A stretch of DNA of 29,947 bases from Candidatus Daviesbacteria bacterium RIFCSPHIGHO2_02_FULL_39_12. GTDB taxonomy: Bacteria; Patescibacteriota; Microgenomatia; Daviesbacterales; UBA10151. A program made the position numbers and the translations under genes. The stretch lies in NCBI GenBank assembly GCA_001777055.1, contig MFCX01000015.1, forward strand, positions 1-29,947, in the 5' to 3' direction. The notes under the pieces were generated by a model that was given only the letters and a program-made list of their open reading frames with translations, had not been told where the DNA came from and did no database searches. Numbering within the stretch: position 1 is the first letter of the stretch; each line of letters starts with the position of its first letter. Positions 22,165-29,947 of this stretch are shown here, one piece after another.

Positions 22165-22199
22165 AGTTACTAGTAAGATACATCGCGTGAAAAGAATTG

Positions 22200-22508
22200 T
22201 CAATCCTTTTTCACAGAATATATCACTTTAGTCCTTTTAGGCCTTGCGCCTGTTACTTTTCTGAAATTTGCCTTAGCATGGAATTTGGCTACCCTAATTT
22301 TTGTTCCTTTAACGGTTTCTAAACAATCTAAAGTTAATTTTTCCTTAAGATATGGCGTGCCTAACTTAATTTTACCATTCTCGGAAAATAGTAAAATATT
22401 GGCTTCAATTTTTTTCTCTGCTTCTGCCAGCCAATCTACCTCGATTGGTTGATTTGGCAATATCTTATATTGTTTACTGTTGATTTCACAAATCGCGTAA
22501 TCAAACAT
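22200..22508 (-). CDS. rplU: Ribosomal protein bL21
   Basis: A large-subunit protein that binds 23S rRNA. The 102-residue product has the family start YAICEINSKQYKILPNQPIEVDWL (seen in pieces), then LLFSENGKIKLGTPYL, and the C-terminal RNA-binding FHAKANFRKVTGARPKRTKV, which corresponds to the KRRKxYRKxxGHRQ region. It is followed by rpmA. It has its own extended -10 promoter 7 nt before the ATG, inside the 33-nt gap after rodA, and no Shine-Dalgarno. Confidence 0.95.
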   Translation of the reverse strand: MFDYAICEINSKQYKILPNQPIEVDWLAEAEKKIEANILLFSENGKIKLGTPYLKEKLTLDCLETVKGTKIRVAKFHAKANFRKVTGARPKRTKVIYSVKKD

Positions 22509-22515
22509 GGTGATG

Positions 22516-22524
22516 ATTCTATCA
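22516..22524 (-). promoter_or_regulatory. Extended -10 promoter of rplU (leaderless)
   Basis: Minus-strand TGATAGAAT ends exactly 7 nt (CATCACC) before the rplU ATG. This is the same plan as murE, lepB and ileS and predicts a leaderless ribosomal-protein mRNA. Confidence 0.65.
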
Positions 22525-22541
22525 CAGAGAAGAACTTTTAT

Positions 22542-23585
22542 CTATATAGCTTTTGCTTTAGAAATTAAACCCAAACAAATAAAGGTCGCAATTAAAGAAC
22601 TTCCTCCATAAGAAATTAAAGGCAGAGTAATTCCTGTAATAGGCAATATCCCGATATTCATGCCTATATTGACAAAAATTTGAAAGATTAGCATAGAAAA
22701 CACACCTATTGCCAGAAAATAATTAAATCTGTTATAAAACTGATTAACTGTTTTCAGGCAAGTTACAAGTAAATACAAATATAGACATAATATAATCACA
22801 GATCCCAAAAATCCTAATTCTTCCGCAATTGAGGCAAATATAAAATCCGTTCTAAATTCCGGTAGAAATTGCAGCCGTGATTGAGTGCCTCTGCCGAGCC
22901 CTCGGCCCATTAGCTGACCCGATCCTACAGCAATTGTTGATTGAATCAAATTATAACCCCTTCCTAAAGGGTCTGCTTGGGGCATTAAAAATCCGCTAAT
23001 CCTTTGCCTTTGATAATCATGCAGAAAAAGGCTGCTTGCCGGTATTAAAAATAAGGCAATCAGCAATAATATAATTATTTTTTTAAATGAAATGCGGGCT
23101 GCAAACAGCATCCCCAACCAAATAGCTATCAAAGTTAAGGATGAACCTAAGTCAGGTTGTTTAAATATTAAAAGCACAATCGGCATGATCCAAAGTAAAC
23201 TTTTGAATATATTGACCCAGTTAGGTTCATGTTTAACCCAAAAAGCGGATAAAAGTAAAATCAAGACAAATTTTGCAAATTCTGATGGTTGAACATTGAA
23301 AAATCCCAAAGGTATCCATCTGACCGAACCTCTGGTCTCCATATCAACTATTAATACTGTCACCAAAAGCAGAATAGTCAAAATGTATAATGGCTTTACC
23401 AGTCTTTTTAATGAATCTAAATCTATTTGCGAAAGAAACAGAAAAAATAAAAACCCAACCAAAGCATAAATAAATTGTTGCAGGGCTAATTCTTTTGATG
23501 AAGAATAGATGACTAAAATACCAACAGAAACCAAAAGCAAAGCAGATAAAGTGATAGACAAATTAATTAATTTTAAAAGCTTCAT
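22542..23585 (-). CDS. rodA: RodA-type SEDS peptidoglycan glycosyltransferase
   Basis: An integral membrane polymerase that extends lipid-II glycan chains for sidewall growth together with a class B PBP. The 347-residue protein has about ten membrane segments. Signatures are TRGSVRWIPLGFFNVQPSEFAK (from about residue 84), FKQPDLGSSL, the GLGRGTQSRLQFLPEFRTDFIFASIAEE stretch in pieces and ITGITLPLISYGGSS near the C-terminus. RTDFIFA and the GSVRWI loop favour RodA over FtsW. Its ATG overlaps the ileS stop (ATGA). It stops with TAG. No PBP2 or MreBCD genes are in view. Confidence 0.92.
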   Translation of the reverse strand: MKLLKLINLSITLSALLLVSVGILVIYSSSKELALQQFIYALVGFLFFLFLSQIDLDSLKRLVKPLYILTILLLVTVLIVDMETRGSVRWIPLGFFNVQPSEFAKFVLILLLSAFWVKHEPNWVNIFKSLLWIMPIVLLIFKQPDLGSSLTLIAIWLGMLFAARISFKKIIILLLIALFLIPASSLFLHDYQRQRISGFLMPQADPLGRGYNLIQSTIAVGSGQLMGRGLGRGTQSRLQFLPEFRTDFIFASIAEELGFLGSVIILCLYLYLLVTCLKTVNQFYNRFNYFLAIGVFSMLIFQIFVNIGMNIGILPITGITLPLISYGGSSLIATFICLGLISKAKAI

Positions 23586-26479
23586 TTAAGCTTTGAAATT
23601 TGCAGGCTATTCCCTTTTGAAATAGAAACTGAAGCTGTATTTTTTAAAATGAGCTGCTCAAAAGCTTTTGGCCAGCTTGGTGAAATGACTTTTGTTTTAT
23701 CTGCCAAAGTTAAATTACTTTCTTTACGCAGTTGTTGAATTTGTCTTATTAAATCTCTGGCATCCCCTTCCTCTTTTAAATCATGAGTAATTTTTCTATC
23801 CAATGTAACTTCAGGCTCAAATTTTGAAGACTTTTGGTATTCAACCTTTTTGACATTAAGCTCCATAGCCAATACTTTCTCTAAGTCTTCCCCTAATTGC
23901 GTTGGTAATTTATATTGCAAAGAAGCCAATGGTTGTCTTAACTTAATCCCTGCTTCTTTTCTTTGGGCATGTCCCATCTCTGCAATTTTCCTCACTATAT
24001 CCATATTCTTTATCAGCTGATTATCAATTAACTCTTTGTCTGCTAAAGGATATTCCTCCAGATGAACACTTTCTTTATCTGTTAGATTCTTAAATATTGC
24101 CTCAGCAATAAAAGGAGTAAACGGAGCAAGTAGTTTTGCTAAATTAACCAGCACCTGATACATAACCGACAAACCGGTGTTTCTATCCAAGGCGTCCGAA
24201 CCCAGACCAACTCTATCCCTAGATCTTCTGATATACCAAGTTGAGAAATCATTTACTACAAACTCCTCTATTGCCCTGCTGGCAATCATGGCATCATATT
24301 TGTTTAAGCTGCTATCTATTAGTATTGCCAATTTGTGCAATTTAGCCAAAATCCACCTATCTAAAACCTTGAGTTCGCCCTTCTCTACTTTCTCATTCCA
24401 CTGAGCCAAAGAAGCATAATCAATAAAATATTTATAAGTATTCCACAAAATCAAATAAAATCTTCTTCTGATTTCATCTGTTACTTTATAGCCGAAATTT
24501 AAGTTATATTCAGGATTTTGTGTCACATATAGCCACCTCATCACATCAACGCCAATTTTATCCGCAGCCTCATTAAATTCAATGGCATTACCTTTGGATT
24601 TATGCATTTCCTCACCTTTTTCATCTACTACATTGGCAAAGCCTAATAAGTTTTTGAAAGGATTCTCATTCCTTAAAGCTGTACTCATAGCTATTAATGA
24701 GTAGAACCAGTTCTTAAATTGTCCGGGGAAACCCTCAGTGACAAAATCCGCAGGGAAAAAGTCCTCCGGCATGGTGGAAAAAGGCACAATTCCGGCATCT
24801 AACCAGGGATTACCTACATCCGGAATTCTTGAAACCAATTCACTGCACTTAGAACACTGTATTTTTATTTCATCCACCCAAGGCCTGTGCGGAGAATTCC
24901 CTTCAAACTTTTCCCAACCTTCAACAGCTTTTTCTTTTAGCTCCTCTTTGTTGCCTATTACCTCAAAATTACCGCATTTTTTACATTCCCAAACCGGTAA
25001 AGCTAAACCCCAATATCTTTTTTTGGAAATTAACCAATCATGCATGTTTTTCAACCAGTCCAGTTCCCTGTCCAATCCCCACTCCGGCATCCAATGAATT
25101 TTTTTAGCCACTTCCATCATTTGTTCTCTGAATGTTTTTTCTCCCTTTTTTGAGTTCGATGGTTTATCCATCGCTATATACCACTCGTCTACTACTCTCC
25201 AGACTAATTCTGTTTTGCATCTCCAGCAAGTTGGATATCTATGAGTATAGTTTTTCGCAGTCAGCAAAAACTTTCCACCTTCGTGATTTTTCAAATAATC
25301 AATTATTAACTGAGGATCAAGTTTGGCATTTTTTTCACTAAATTCCCCTAAATTACCTAAATAATAGGCCTGCTCATCAATTAGCTCAACAACAGGTAGA
25401 TCTAATTTTTTACCCAGCTGAAAATCCTCCGTACCGGCACCAGGAGCAACATGCACTAACCCTGTTCCCTCTTCTGAGCTAACTGGTAAAACTTGAGGAT
25501 CGCCTGCTACTACTCTGTGTTTGTACTCACCCAAAGACTTTTTAACTCCGTCTAGCTGATCGAACGGACCTTCATACTCCCACCCAACCAGCTCATTTCC
25601 CTTCCTTCCCCTATCTCCCTGATTCCCCTTATCATTCAAAACTCCATCCTGAATCAGTCTATCCAGCGCTTTTCTCATCACCCATACTTTTCCTGCTTGT
25701 ATTGGTACGGCTACATACTCTTCATCTTCATTGACTGCCACTGCCACATTACCCGGAATAGTCCAAGGGGTAGTTGTCCAGGCCAAAAGATATTCGTTTT
25801 CCCGACCCTCAATAGGCAGCTTGAAATAAACTGATTCATGAGTTAACTCTTTATACTCTTCAGTTAGTATTTCATGCTGAGAAATTGCTGTCCCGCACCT
25901 TGGACACCAAGGCACACTGTCATAGCCTTTATAAAGCCAGCCCTTATCATTTACAACCTTAATAAAATTCCAAATGGAATAATTATTCTTATCAGAGGAT
26001 GTATGGTAAGAATTCTCCCAATCCATAAAATAACCCAGGCGTTTTGATTGTTCAGTTTGCACTGCAGAATATTTTTTTACTCTCTCTTTGCAAAGGTTAA
26101 TAAACTTTTCCAAACTTTTAAACTTATCCCCCTGCACTAAATTTTCAATATCCTTTTTATTTTTTAGACCTAATTCTTTCTCAACTTCTACTTCTACCCA
26201 AAGACCCTGTTCGTCGAAACCATTTTGGAATCTCTGTTTAAATCCCCGCATATTAAAAAATCTTTGCCAAAGATCCTTGTAAGTTCTGCCCCAAGCATGA
26301 TGTACACCCATTGGGTTATTGGCGGTAATGGGCCCATCCAAAAATGAAAATTTGTTATCTGAGGAATCATTTCTTTTTAAATATTTCTCAACAATTCCAT
26401 TTCTGTACCAAAAATCCAGTAACTCTTTTTCAAGAGCCGGAAAATCAACTTGTGATGAAACCTGTTTAAACTTAGCCAT
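23582..26479 (-). CDS. ileS: Isoleucyl-tRNA synthetase
   Basis: A class I synthetase of 965 residues. The HIGH-equivalent is NPMGVHHAWGRT (55-66), and NGFDEQGLWVEVEVEKELG follows. The editing domain contains AWTTTPWTIPGNVAVAV and EEGTGLVHVAPGAGTEDF. The KMSKS-equivalent is EEMHKSKGN near residue 623, and the anticodon-binding helical domain begins after that. FDEQGLWVEVEVEK and HKSKG are closer to the IleRS2 (eukaryote/archaeal-like, often mupirocin-insensitive) group than to the E. coli type. Zinc-like Cys pairs occur at WCPRCG, CWRCK, CKKCG and CSKCS. The ATG is 7 nt after an extended -10 box, and the stop overlaps rodA. Confidence 0.96.
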   Translation of the reverse strand: MAKFKQVSSQVDFPALEKELLDFWYRNGIVEKYLKRNDSSDNKFSFLDGPITANNPMGVHHAWGRTYKDLWQRFFNMRGFKQRFQNGFDEQGLWVEVEVEKELGLKNKKDIENLVQGDKFKSLEKFINLCKERVKKYSAVQTEQSKRLGYFMDWENSYHTSSDKNNYSIWNFIKVVNDKGWLYKGYDSVPWCPRCGTAISQHEILTEEYKELTHESVYFKLPIEGRENEYLLAWTTTPWTIPGNVAVAVNEDEEYVAVPIQAGKVWVMRKALDRLIQDGVLNDKGNQGDRGRKGNELVGWEYEGPFDQLDGVKKSLGEYKHRVVAGDPQVLPVSSEEGTGLVHVAPGAGTEDFQLGKKLDLPVVELIDEQAYYLGNLGEFSEKNAKLDPQLIIDYLKNHEGGKFLLTAKNYTHRYPTCWRCKTELVWRVVDEWYIAMDKPSNSKKGEKTFREQMMEVAKKIHWMPEWGLDRELDWLKNMHDWLISKKRYWGLALPVWECKKCGNFEVIGNKEELKEKAVEGWEKFEGNSPHRPWVDEIKIQCSKCSELVSRIPDVGNPWLDAGIVPFSTMPEDFFPADFVTEGFPGQFKNWFYSLIAMSTALRNENPFKNLLGFANVVDEKGEEMHKSKGNAIEFNEAADKIGVDVMRWLYVTQNPEYNLNFGYKVTDEIRRRFYLILWNTYKYFIDYASLAQWNEKVEKGELKVLDRWILAKLHKLAILIDSSLNKYDAMIASRAIEEFVVNDFSTWYIRRSRDRVGLGSDALDRNTGLSVMYQVLVNLAKLLAPFTPFIAEAIFKNLTDKESVHLEEYPLADKELIDNQLIKNMDIVRKIAEMGHAQRKEAGIKLRQPLASLQYKLPTQLGEDLEKVLAMELNVKKVEYQKSSKFEPEVTLDRKITHDLKEEGDARDLIRQIQQLRKESNLTLADKTKVISPSWPKAFEQLILKNTASVSISKGNSLQISKLK

Positions 26480-26486
26480 GTCCTAG

Positions 26487-26495
26487 ATTTTAGCA
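26487..26495 (-). promoter_or_regulatory. Extended -10 promoter of ileS (leaderless)
   Basis: Minus-strand TGCTAAAAT ends exactly 7 nt (CTAGGAC) before the ATG. The 7 nt contain AGGA, so weak Shine-Dalgarno use cannot be excluded if transcription starts earlier. Confidence 0.55.
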
Positions 26496-26513
26496 GAATC
26501 TCTTGTTTTAGGC

Positions 26514-26524
26514 TAGCGGTTAGA
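26514..26524. repeat. 11-bp direct repeat TAGCGGTTAGA, copy outside the RAYT cassette (left)
   Basis: Identical to 27337-27347, where it forms the last codons of ftsZ. The two copies bracket the RAYT cassette in the same orientation. Y1 transposases do not normally duplicate their target, so this may be a copied piece of the ftsZ end. Confidence 0.6.
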
Positions 26525-26562
26525 GCAAAACACCCACACCAGAAGCAAAACACCCACACCAG
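26524..26562 (+). repeat. Tandem 19-bp repeat AGCAAAACACCCACACCAG
   Basis: Two exact copies (26524-26542 and 26544-26562) separated by one A. The second copy runs into the left terminal inverted repeat of the RAYT cassette. CACACC-A-GGTGTG at its end makes a small REP-like palindrome. Confidence 0.8.
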
Positions 26563-27321
26563 GTGTGTCGTAGCTTGACACATAAGGTATTCATCATCTA
26601 ATCTAAATATATGCCCTATCGCAAAACTATTTTTGTTAATGGTGAAATTTATCATGTATTTAACAGGAGTGTTGCTCGCCAGCCTATCTATCTCTCGGAC
26701 ACGTATTATCACAGAGCACTTGAAGTATTAGCTTATTACAACAATCTAAATGTACCTATACGGTATTCTCACTTTTCTCGCCTTCCAGTTTCTACTAAAA
26801 ATGAAATTTTAGAAAGTCTAAATAAGGAAAATCAAAAACTTGTACAAGTGTTAGCCTTTTGCTTTATGCCTAATCATGTGCATTTCCTCATTAAAGAGAT
26901 AAGGGAAAAGGGTATAAGTACTTTTATGAGAAAATTCCAGAATAGTTATGCTAAATATTTCAATACTAAAACCAAGAGGTCTGGATCTGTTTTTCAATCT
27001 ATGTTTAAAGCAGTAAGGATTTTAACAAACGAACAACTACTTCATGTAACCCGTTATATCCATCTAAATCCAATTACAGCTTTTATACTCAAAGATGTTA
27101 AGGAGTTAGCACATTATTCTTGGTCGTCATTTCCTGTATATATTGGAAGACAATCTTCAAATATTATCAATACAGAGGAAATATTAAGTTTCTTTGCCAG
27201 TAAAGAGAAGTTTATTGAGTTTACAAAGGATCAAGTTGAATATCAAAAAGAATTAGACAAGATTAAGCATCTTTTACTGGAATAATCCTGATGTGTCTAC
27301 TCAGTACACACCGGGTGTGGG
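26553..27321 (+). mobile_element. RAYT cassette bounded by 35-bp imperfect inverted repeats
   Basis: The left end (26553-26587) and the reverse complement of the right end (27321-27287) agree at 27 of 35 positions, in three blocks: CCCACACC, GGTGTGT and GACACAT-n-AGG. Each end also contains the palindrome CACACC-n-GGTGTG. The right repeat begins 2 nt after the transposase stop, and the left one ends 24 nt before its start. This is the layout of a REP-associated transposase with its own REP sequences, inserted between ileS and ftsZ. Confidence 0.75.
26611..27285 (+). CDS. REP-associated tyrosine transposase (RAYT, Y1 HUH)
   Basis: A 224-residue HUH nuclease of the RAYT branch, which nicks REP-type palindromes in single-stranded DNA. 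The N-terminal GEIYHVFNRSVARQPIYLSD is typical. The HUH motif is FMPNHVHFLIKE (His89, His91). The likely nucleophile is the first Tyr of NSYAKYFN (about residue 113), followed by GSVFQSMFKAVRI, LHVTRYIHLNPI and YSWSSFPVYIG. There is no TnpB partner. The ATG has no Shine-Dalgarno. It is the only plus-strand gene between two minus-strand essential genes, a sign of insertion. It differs in length and domain make-up from the IS200-type TnpA at 358-807 and is not a copy of it. Confidence 0.92.
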   Translation: MPYRKTIFVNGEIYHVFNRSVARQPIYLSDTYYHRALEVLAYYNNLNVPIRYSHFSRLPVSTKNEILESLNKENQKLVQVLAFCFMPNHVHFLIKEIREKGISTFMRKFQNSYAKYFNTKTKRSGSVFQSMFKAVRILTNEQLLHVTRYIHLNPITAFILKDVKELAHYSWSSFPVYIGRQSSNIINTEEILSFFASKEKFIEFTKDQVEYQKELDKIKHLLLE

Positions 27322-27335
27322 TTATGTAGTTTTTA

Positions 27336-28508
27336 TTAGCGGTTAGAACGCAGGAAGGCAGGAATTTCTAAATCTTCATCTTCCTCACTGCGTTGTAAAT
27401 CTTCCTCTGCTTGTTCTATTGTTTTATCGGCAGCAGCTTGAGGAGTTGGGCTACCATCAATAGGTTGGTTATCTGTAGCCCAAACTGCAGCAGGTTGTTG
27501 GCCTAAGGAAACCGAACCAATACCGCTTCCAATGTATTCTCTCAGTCTTCTTCTGGTTTCATCAAAACCTGTAGCAATAACTGAAATCTTCATCTGATCC
27601 AATTGGTCATCTTTAATGGTGGCTCCAAAAATGATGTTGGCATCAGGATCAGCTGCCTGAGCGATAATTTGTGCAGCTTCATTTACCTCTGACATAGACA
27701 AATCAGAACCACCTACAATGTTAAACAGCACTCCTTTTGCTCCTTCAATTGACACTTCCAAAAGGGGAGAGGCAATTGCCATTCTGGCCGCAGCCGCAGC
27801 TCTATTTTCGCCGCCCGCCATACCGATTCCCATTAAAGCGGAACCGGCATTAGACATAATTGTCTTAACATCCGCAAAGTCAACATTAATCAGTCCCGGC
27901 ATAGTAATTAAATCAGAGATACCTTGTACCCCCTGGCCTAATACCGAATCAGCCAACTTAAATGCTTCCTGTAAAGTCATATTCTTTTCCACTGTCTCCA
28001 ACAGCCTTTGATTTGGAATGGTAATTAACGCATCAACCTTATCCCTTAACTTGTCTATTCCTTCCTCGGCCACCACCATTCTTCTGGTCCCTTCAAAAGA
28101 AAAAGGTTTAGTCACTACTGCCACAGTCAAGGCTCCCTGATTTTTAGCAATTTGTGCTACCACCGGAATAGAGCCTGTTCCAGTCCCGCCACCCATGCCG
28201 GCTGTTAAAAAAACCATATCCGCATCTTGCAAAACATCTTCTAATTTTTGGGTAGACTCTTCAGCAGCCTGCCTCCCTACTTCAGGATCGCCGCCTGAAC
28301 CTAATCCGCGGGTTAAGGTTTCTCCAATCTGGACTTTAGTAGGGGACTGATTACTCATTAAAGCCTGGACATCAGTATTAATAGCCACAAATTCCACACC
28401 TTGAATTTGTTGTAGAGAAATCATGGAGTTTAACGAATTAGATCCGCCACCGCCTAAACCCACTACCTTAATCTTGGCAAATCTTTGAACATCAGGCTTA
28501 ATCAGCAT
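27336..28508 (-). CDS. ftsZ: Cell division protein FtsZ
   Basis: A tubulin-like GTPase that forms the Z-ring. The protein begins MLIKPDVQRFAKIKVVGLGG with the GGGGSNSLN loop, then FVAINTDVQAL, the tubulin signature GGGTGTGSIPVVA, FEGTRRMVVAEEG and VDFADVKTIMSNAGSALMGIG (T7 loop). An acidic linker leads to the C-terminal peptide DLEIPAFLRSNR, which binds FtsA. I chose the ATG at 28508; an upstream in-frame start (28562) would add 18 unconserved residues and fall in the promoter. A GAGAG run about 7 nt upstream may help initiation. It follows ftsA after 65 nt, which hold its own promoter. Confidence 0.97.
   Translation of the reverse strand: MLIKPDVQRFAKIKVVGLGGGGSNSLNSMISLQQIQGVEFVAINTDVQALMSNQSPTKVQIGETLTRGLGSGGDPEVGRQAAEESTQKLEDVLQDADMVFLTAGMGGGTGTGSIPVVAQIAKNQGALTVAVVTKPFSFEGTRRMVVAEEGIDKLRDKVDALITIPNQRLLETVEKNMTLQEAFKLADSVLGQGVQGISDLITMPGLINVDFADVKTIMSNAGSALMGIGMAGGENRAAAAARMAIASPLLEVSIEGAKGVLFNIVGGSDLSMSEVNEAAQIIAQAADPDANIIFGATIKDDQLDQMKISVIATGFDETRRRLREYIGSGIGSVSLGQQPAAVWATDNQPIDGSPTPQAAADKTIEQAEEDLQRSEEDEDLEIPAFLRSNR
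27337..27347. repeat. 11-bp direct repeat TAGCGGTTAGA, copy within the ftsZ 3' end (right)
   Basis: The partner of 26514-26524. It overlaps the ftsZ stop codon and the preceding Arg/Asn codons, so this copy is the likely original. Confidence 0.6.
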
Positions 28509-28532
28509 ACATACTCTCTCATTCTTGGGCAA

Positions 28533-28562
28533 AATATAACAGATTATTATCCTAAATATCAA
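28533..28562 (-). promoter_or_regulatory. Promoter of ftsZ
   Basis: Minus-strand TTGATA (28562-28557), an 18-nt spacer and TATATT (28538-28533) preceded by TGT. Transcription would start about 18 nt before the ftsZ ATG. It lies in the 65-nt ftsA-ftsZ gap and would allow extra FtsZ over FtsA. Confidence 0.6.
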
Positions 28563-28573
28563 GTCCTAACAAG

Positions 28574-29869
28574 CTAAGGCAGTAAAGATTTTACTAAGGC
28601 AATTCCTTTTTGTATCATCCCTTTAATCGGAAAGTTAGCGGCCAAAACAGGCAGCCTTATCTCTCCTCTTCTTCTTTGGGTTGCACCGTATAAAATCAGG
28701 CCAGCCGCACTGGCAAATGCCGGAGAATCTATCTCCTCTACTAATCCTGCCAAACCATCTATTTGGCCTATTCTGGCCGGAAAGCCTAAAACGTATTTTG
28801 CTTGGTCTAGCGCTCCGACCGTTTGCGCCCCACCTCCACAAATCACGAGTCCTGAAGGAATTTGGGTTCCGAATCCACTCTTTTTAATTTCCTTCCCGAC
28901 ATATTTAAATATTTCCTGCAGCCTCGGCCTGATAATCCCATCCACTACTGCTTTCCTAGAAATTTTTTGGATATCCTCAACAATTCCCAAAGAGTTGATA
29001 TCTAAAAGCTCTTCTTCTTTCTTTTTACCTGCAACTTTTTCTGTTTCATCCTTATTTTCAGCCAAAGCAGGTTTTTTTGGAATTTTTCCTAAAGATAATT
29101 TGACTTTTTCTGCAGACTCCAAAGAAACCCGAAGGCCGACTGCCATATCAGAAGTAATATGGCGTGCGCCTATCGGCACAACCGAAGAATAAGCAATAGA
29201 ACCATCAATAAAGATGACTACATCCGTTGTCTCTCCGCCGATATCTACCAACACTACTCCCAATTCTTTTTCCGTATCTGTCAAAACCGCCAAAGATGCC
29301 GCAATGCCGGAAAACACCAATTCCACTACATCAATCTCCACTTCTGATACACACCTAACCAAATTCCTCATTGACGTGGTTGAACCAGTGATAATATGTG
29401 TTTCTGTCTCCAGTCTGACTCCGGTCATGCCTGTAGGGTCTTTAATGCCCTCTTGACCGTCAACTGTGAAGGTTCTTGGTATAACATGCAATATTTCTCT
29501 TGAGGAAGACAGCGGTATGGCCCGGGCAGCCTCATTGACTCTTTGAATATCACTCGTCTTTATCTCTCCTTCCGGTTCTGAAACAGCGACAACAGCATGT
29601 TGATTGACGCTTTCGATTTGCGGTCCGCCCACTGAAACGTAAGCGGAAGATATCGAATAACCAGCCATTCTTTCCGCTGCTTCAACAGACTCGGTAATAG
29701 CATTTACTGTCTCGTCAATATCTACCACTTGATTTTTTCTGACGCCTTTGGAAACTGTGGAAGATACACCAATTAAATTTATTTTTCCGTTCTCGTCAAC
29801 TGATGAAATAAGAGTAGCAATTTTGGAAGAGCCAACATCTATTCCGCAAATGATTTTATCTTTAGCCAT
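28574..29869 (-). CDS. ftsA: Cell division protein FtsA
   Basis: An actin-like ATPase that tethers FtsZ to the membrane. Starting MAKDKIICGIDVGSSKIATL (phosphate 1), it has the 1C-domain region VSKGVRKNQVVDIDETVNAI, HVIPRTFTVDGQEGIKDPTGM, VVLVDIGGETTDVVIF (phosphate 2) and GLVICGGGAQTVGA (adenosine motif). The C-terminus GMIQKGIALVKSLLP is the expected membrane amphipathic helix. A Lys/Glu-rich insertion (ENKDETEKVAGKKKEEE, near residue 270) is longer than in E. coli. I set the start at the ATG at 29869, 4 nt after the ftsQ stop; a TTG at 29890 would overlap ftsQ. The order ftsQ-ftsA-ftsZ is the classical one. Confidence 0.96.
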   Translation of the reverse strand: MAKDKIICGIDVGSSKIATLISSVDENGKINLIGVSSTVSKGVRKNQVVDIDETVNAITESVEAAERMAGYSISSAYVSVGGPQIESVNQHAVVAVSEPEGEIKTSDIQRVNEAARAIPLSSSREILHVIPRTFTVDGQEGIKDPTGMTGVRLETETHIITGSTTSMRNLVRCVSEVEIDVVELVFSGIAASLAVLTDTEKELGVVLVDIGGETTDVVIFIDGSIAYSSVVPIGARHITSDMAVGLRVSLESAEKVKLSLGKIPKKPALAENKDETEKVAGKKKEEELLDINSLGIVEDIQKISRKAVVDGIIRPRLQEIFKYVGKEIKKSGFGTQIPSGLVICGGGAQTVGALDQAKYVLGFPARIGQIDGLAGLVEEIDSPAFASAAGLILYGATQRRRGEIRLPVLAANFPIKGMIQKGIALVKSLLP

Positions 29870-29873
29870 TTTT

Positions 29874-29947
29874 TTATTTTTGAGGGGCAAATTTCACAAT
29901 CGGTTTATCAAATCGCAGATCGATAAACTCTAACTTTACCTGATCTA
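29874..29947 (-). CDS. ftsQ: FtsQ/DivIB C-terminus (partial)
   Basis: The last 23 codons of a frame cut by the window end, reading VKLEFIDLRFDKPIVKFAPQ and ending with Lys and TAA (29876-29874). IDLRFDKP-V resembles the end of the FtsQ beta domain, where the sequence typically reads IDLRYPN or IDLRFD. Its place directly before ftsA supports the call. The N-terminal membrane segment and POTRA domain lie outside the window. Confidence 0.75.
   Translation of the reverse strand, partial: DQVKLEFIDLRFDKPIVKFAPQK

Noticed and set aside
22165..22203. Longer bL27 start at 22203
   Set aside because: The added residues overlap the bL21 stop and are not part of the conserved bL27 N-terminus AHKKGGS.
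27718..28011. Open frames antisense to ftsZ, ftsA, ileS, parB and the GT20 fusion
   Set aside because: They mirror the strongly conserved genes on the other strand, have no start context of their own and show no recognisable motifs.

Overview
This is an AT-rich, tightly packed bacterial chromosome segment. The small paired operons, frequent 1-14 nt gene overlaps, an IleRS with an HHAWG signature, a membrane-anchored Ig-like protein and the lack of Shine-Dalgarno sequences before most genes suggest a Candidate Phyla Radiation (Patescibacteria) genome, perhaps Microgenomates-like; this placement is inference. UAA, UAG and UGA all end clearly recognisable genes, so the standard bacterial code is used.

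Layout. 1-840: an unassigned stretch and a small IS200-type element with its end hairpins. 1009-3341 (+): homoserine dehydrogenase and an acetylpolyamine amidohydrolase-like deacetylase. 9265-3349 (-): a MurE-type ligase, an amber-interrupted unknown gene, LysRS, then a separately promoted unit of an unknown 219-aa protein, a DapF-type racemase/epimerase and a GGCT-like protein. That unit is preceded by what looks like a classical transcription attenuator: a 25-codon leader peptide with clustered Lys codons and competing terminator and antiterminator stems. 9266-11708: an island with a large serine recombinase whose 3' end runs antisense through a tRNA-Gly gene, an 82-bp inverted repeat bracketing it, and a 560-nt non-coding stretch full of hairpins, including a likely pseudoknotted RNA. 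11709-16920: surface functions (Ig-like anchored protein, PIG-V-like mannosyltransferase, O-antigen ligase, GT2, flippase). 16893-20394 (-): tRNA-Val followed after 6 nt by a membrane sensor-GT20 fusion and a GH63-like hydrolase. 20464-23585: signal peptidase I (+), then ParB, bL27, bL21 and RodA (-). 23582-29947 (-): IleRS, then FtsZ, FtsA and the end of FtsQ, with a RAYT transposase cassette (+) inserted between ileS and ftsZ.

Together the genes cover cell wall precursor synthesis and elongation (MurE, DapF-like, RodA), division (FtsQAZ), chromosome segregation (ParB), translation (LysRS, IleRS, bL21, bL27, two tRNAs) and surface glycan assembly and export. Several promoters share one plan: an extended -10 (TGnTAnnAT-like) exactly 7 nt before the start codon, which predicts leaderless mRNAs. 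The most unusual items are the lysine-type attenuator before the dapF-like unit, the inverted-repeat recombinase island abutting tRNA-Gly, the pseudoknotted RNA candidate and the sensor-GT20 fusion.
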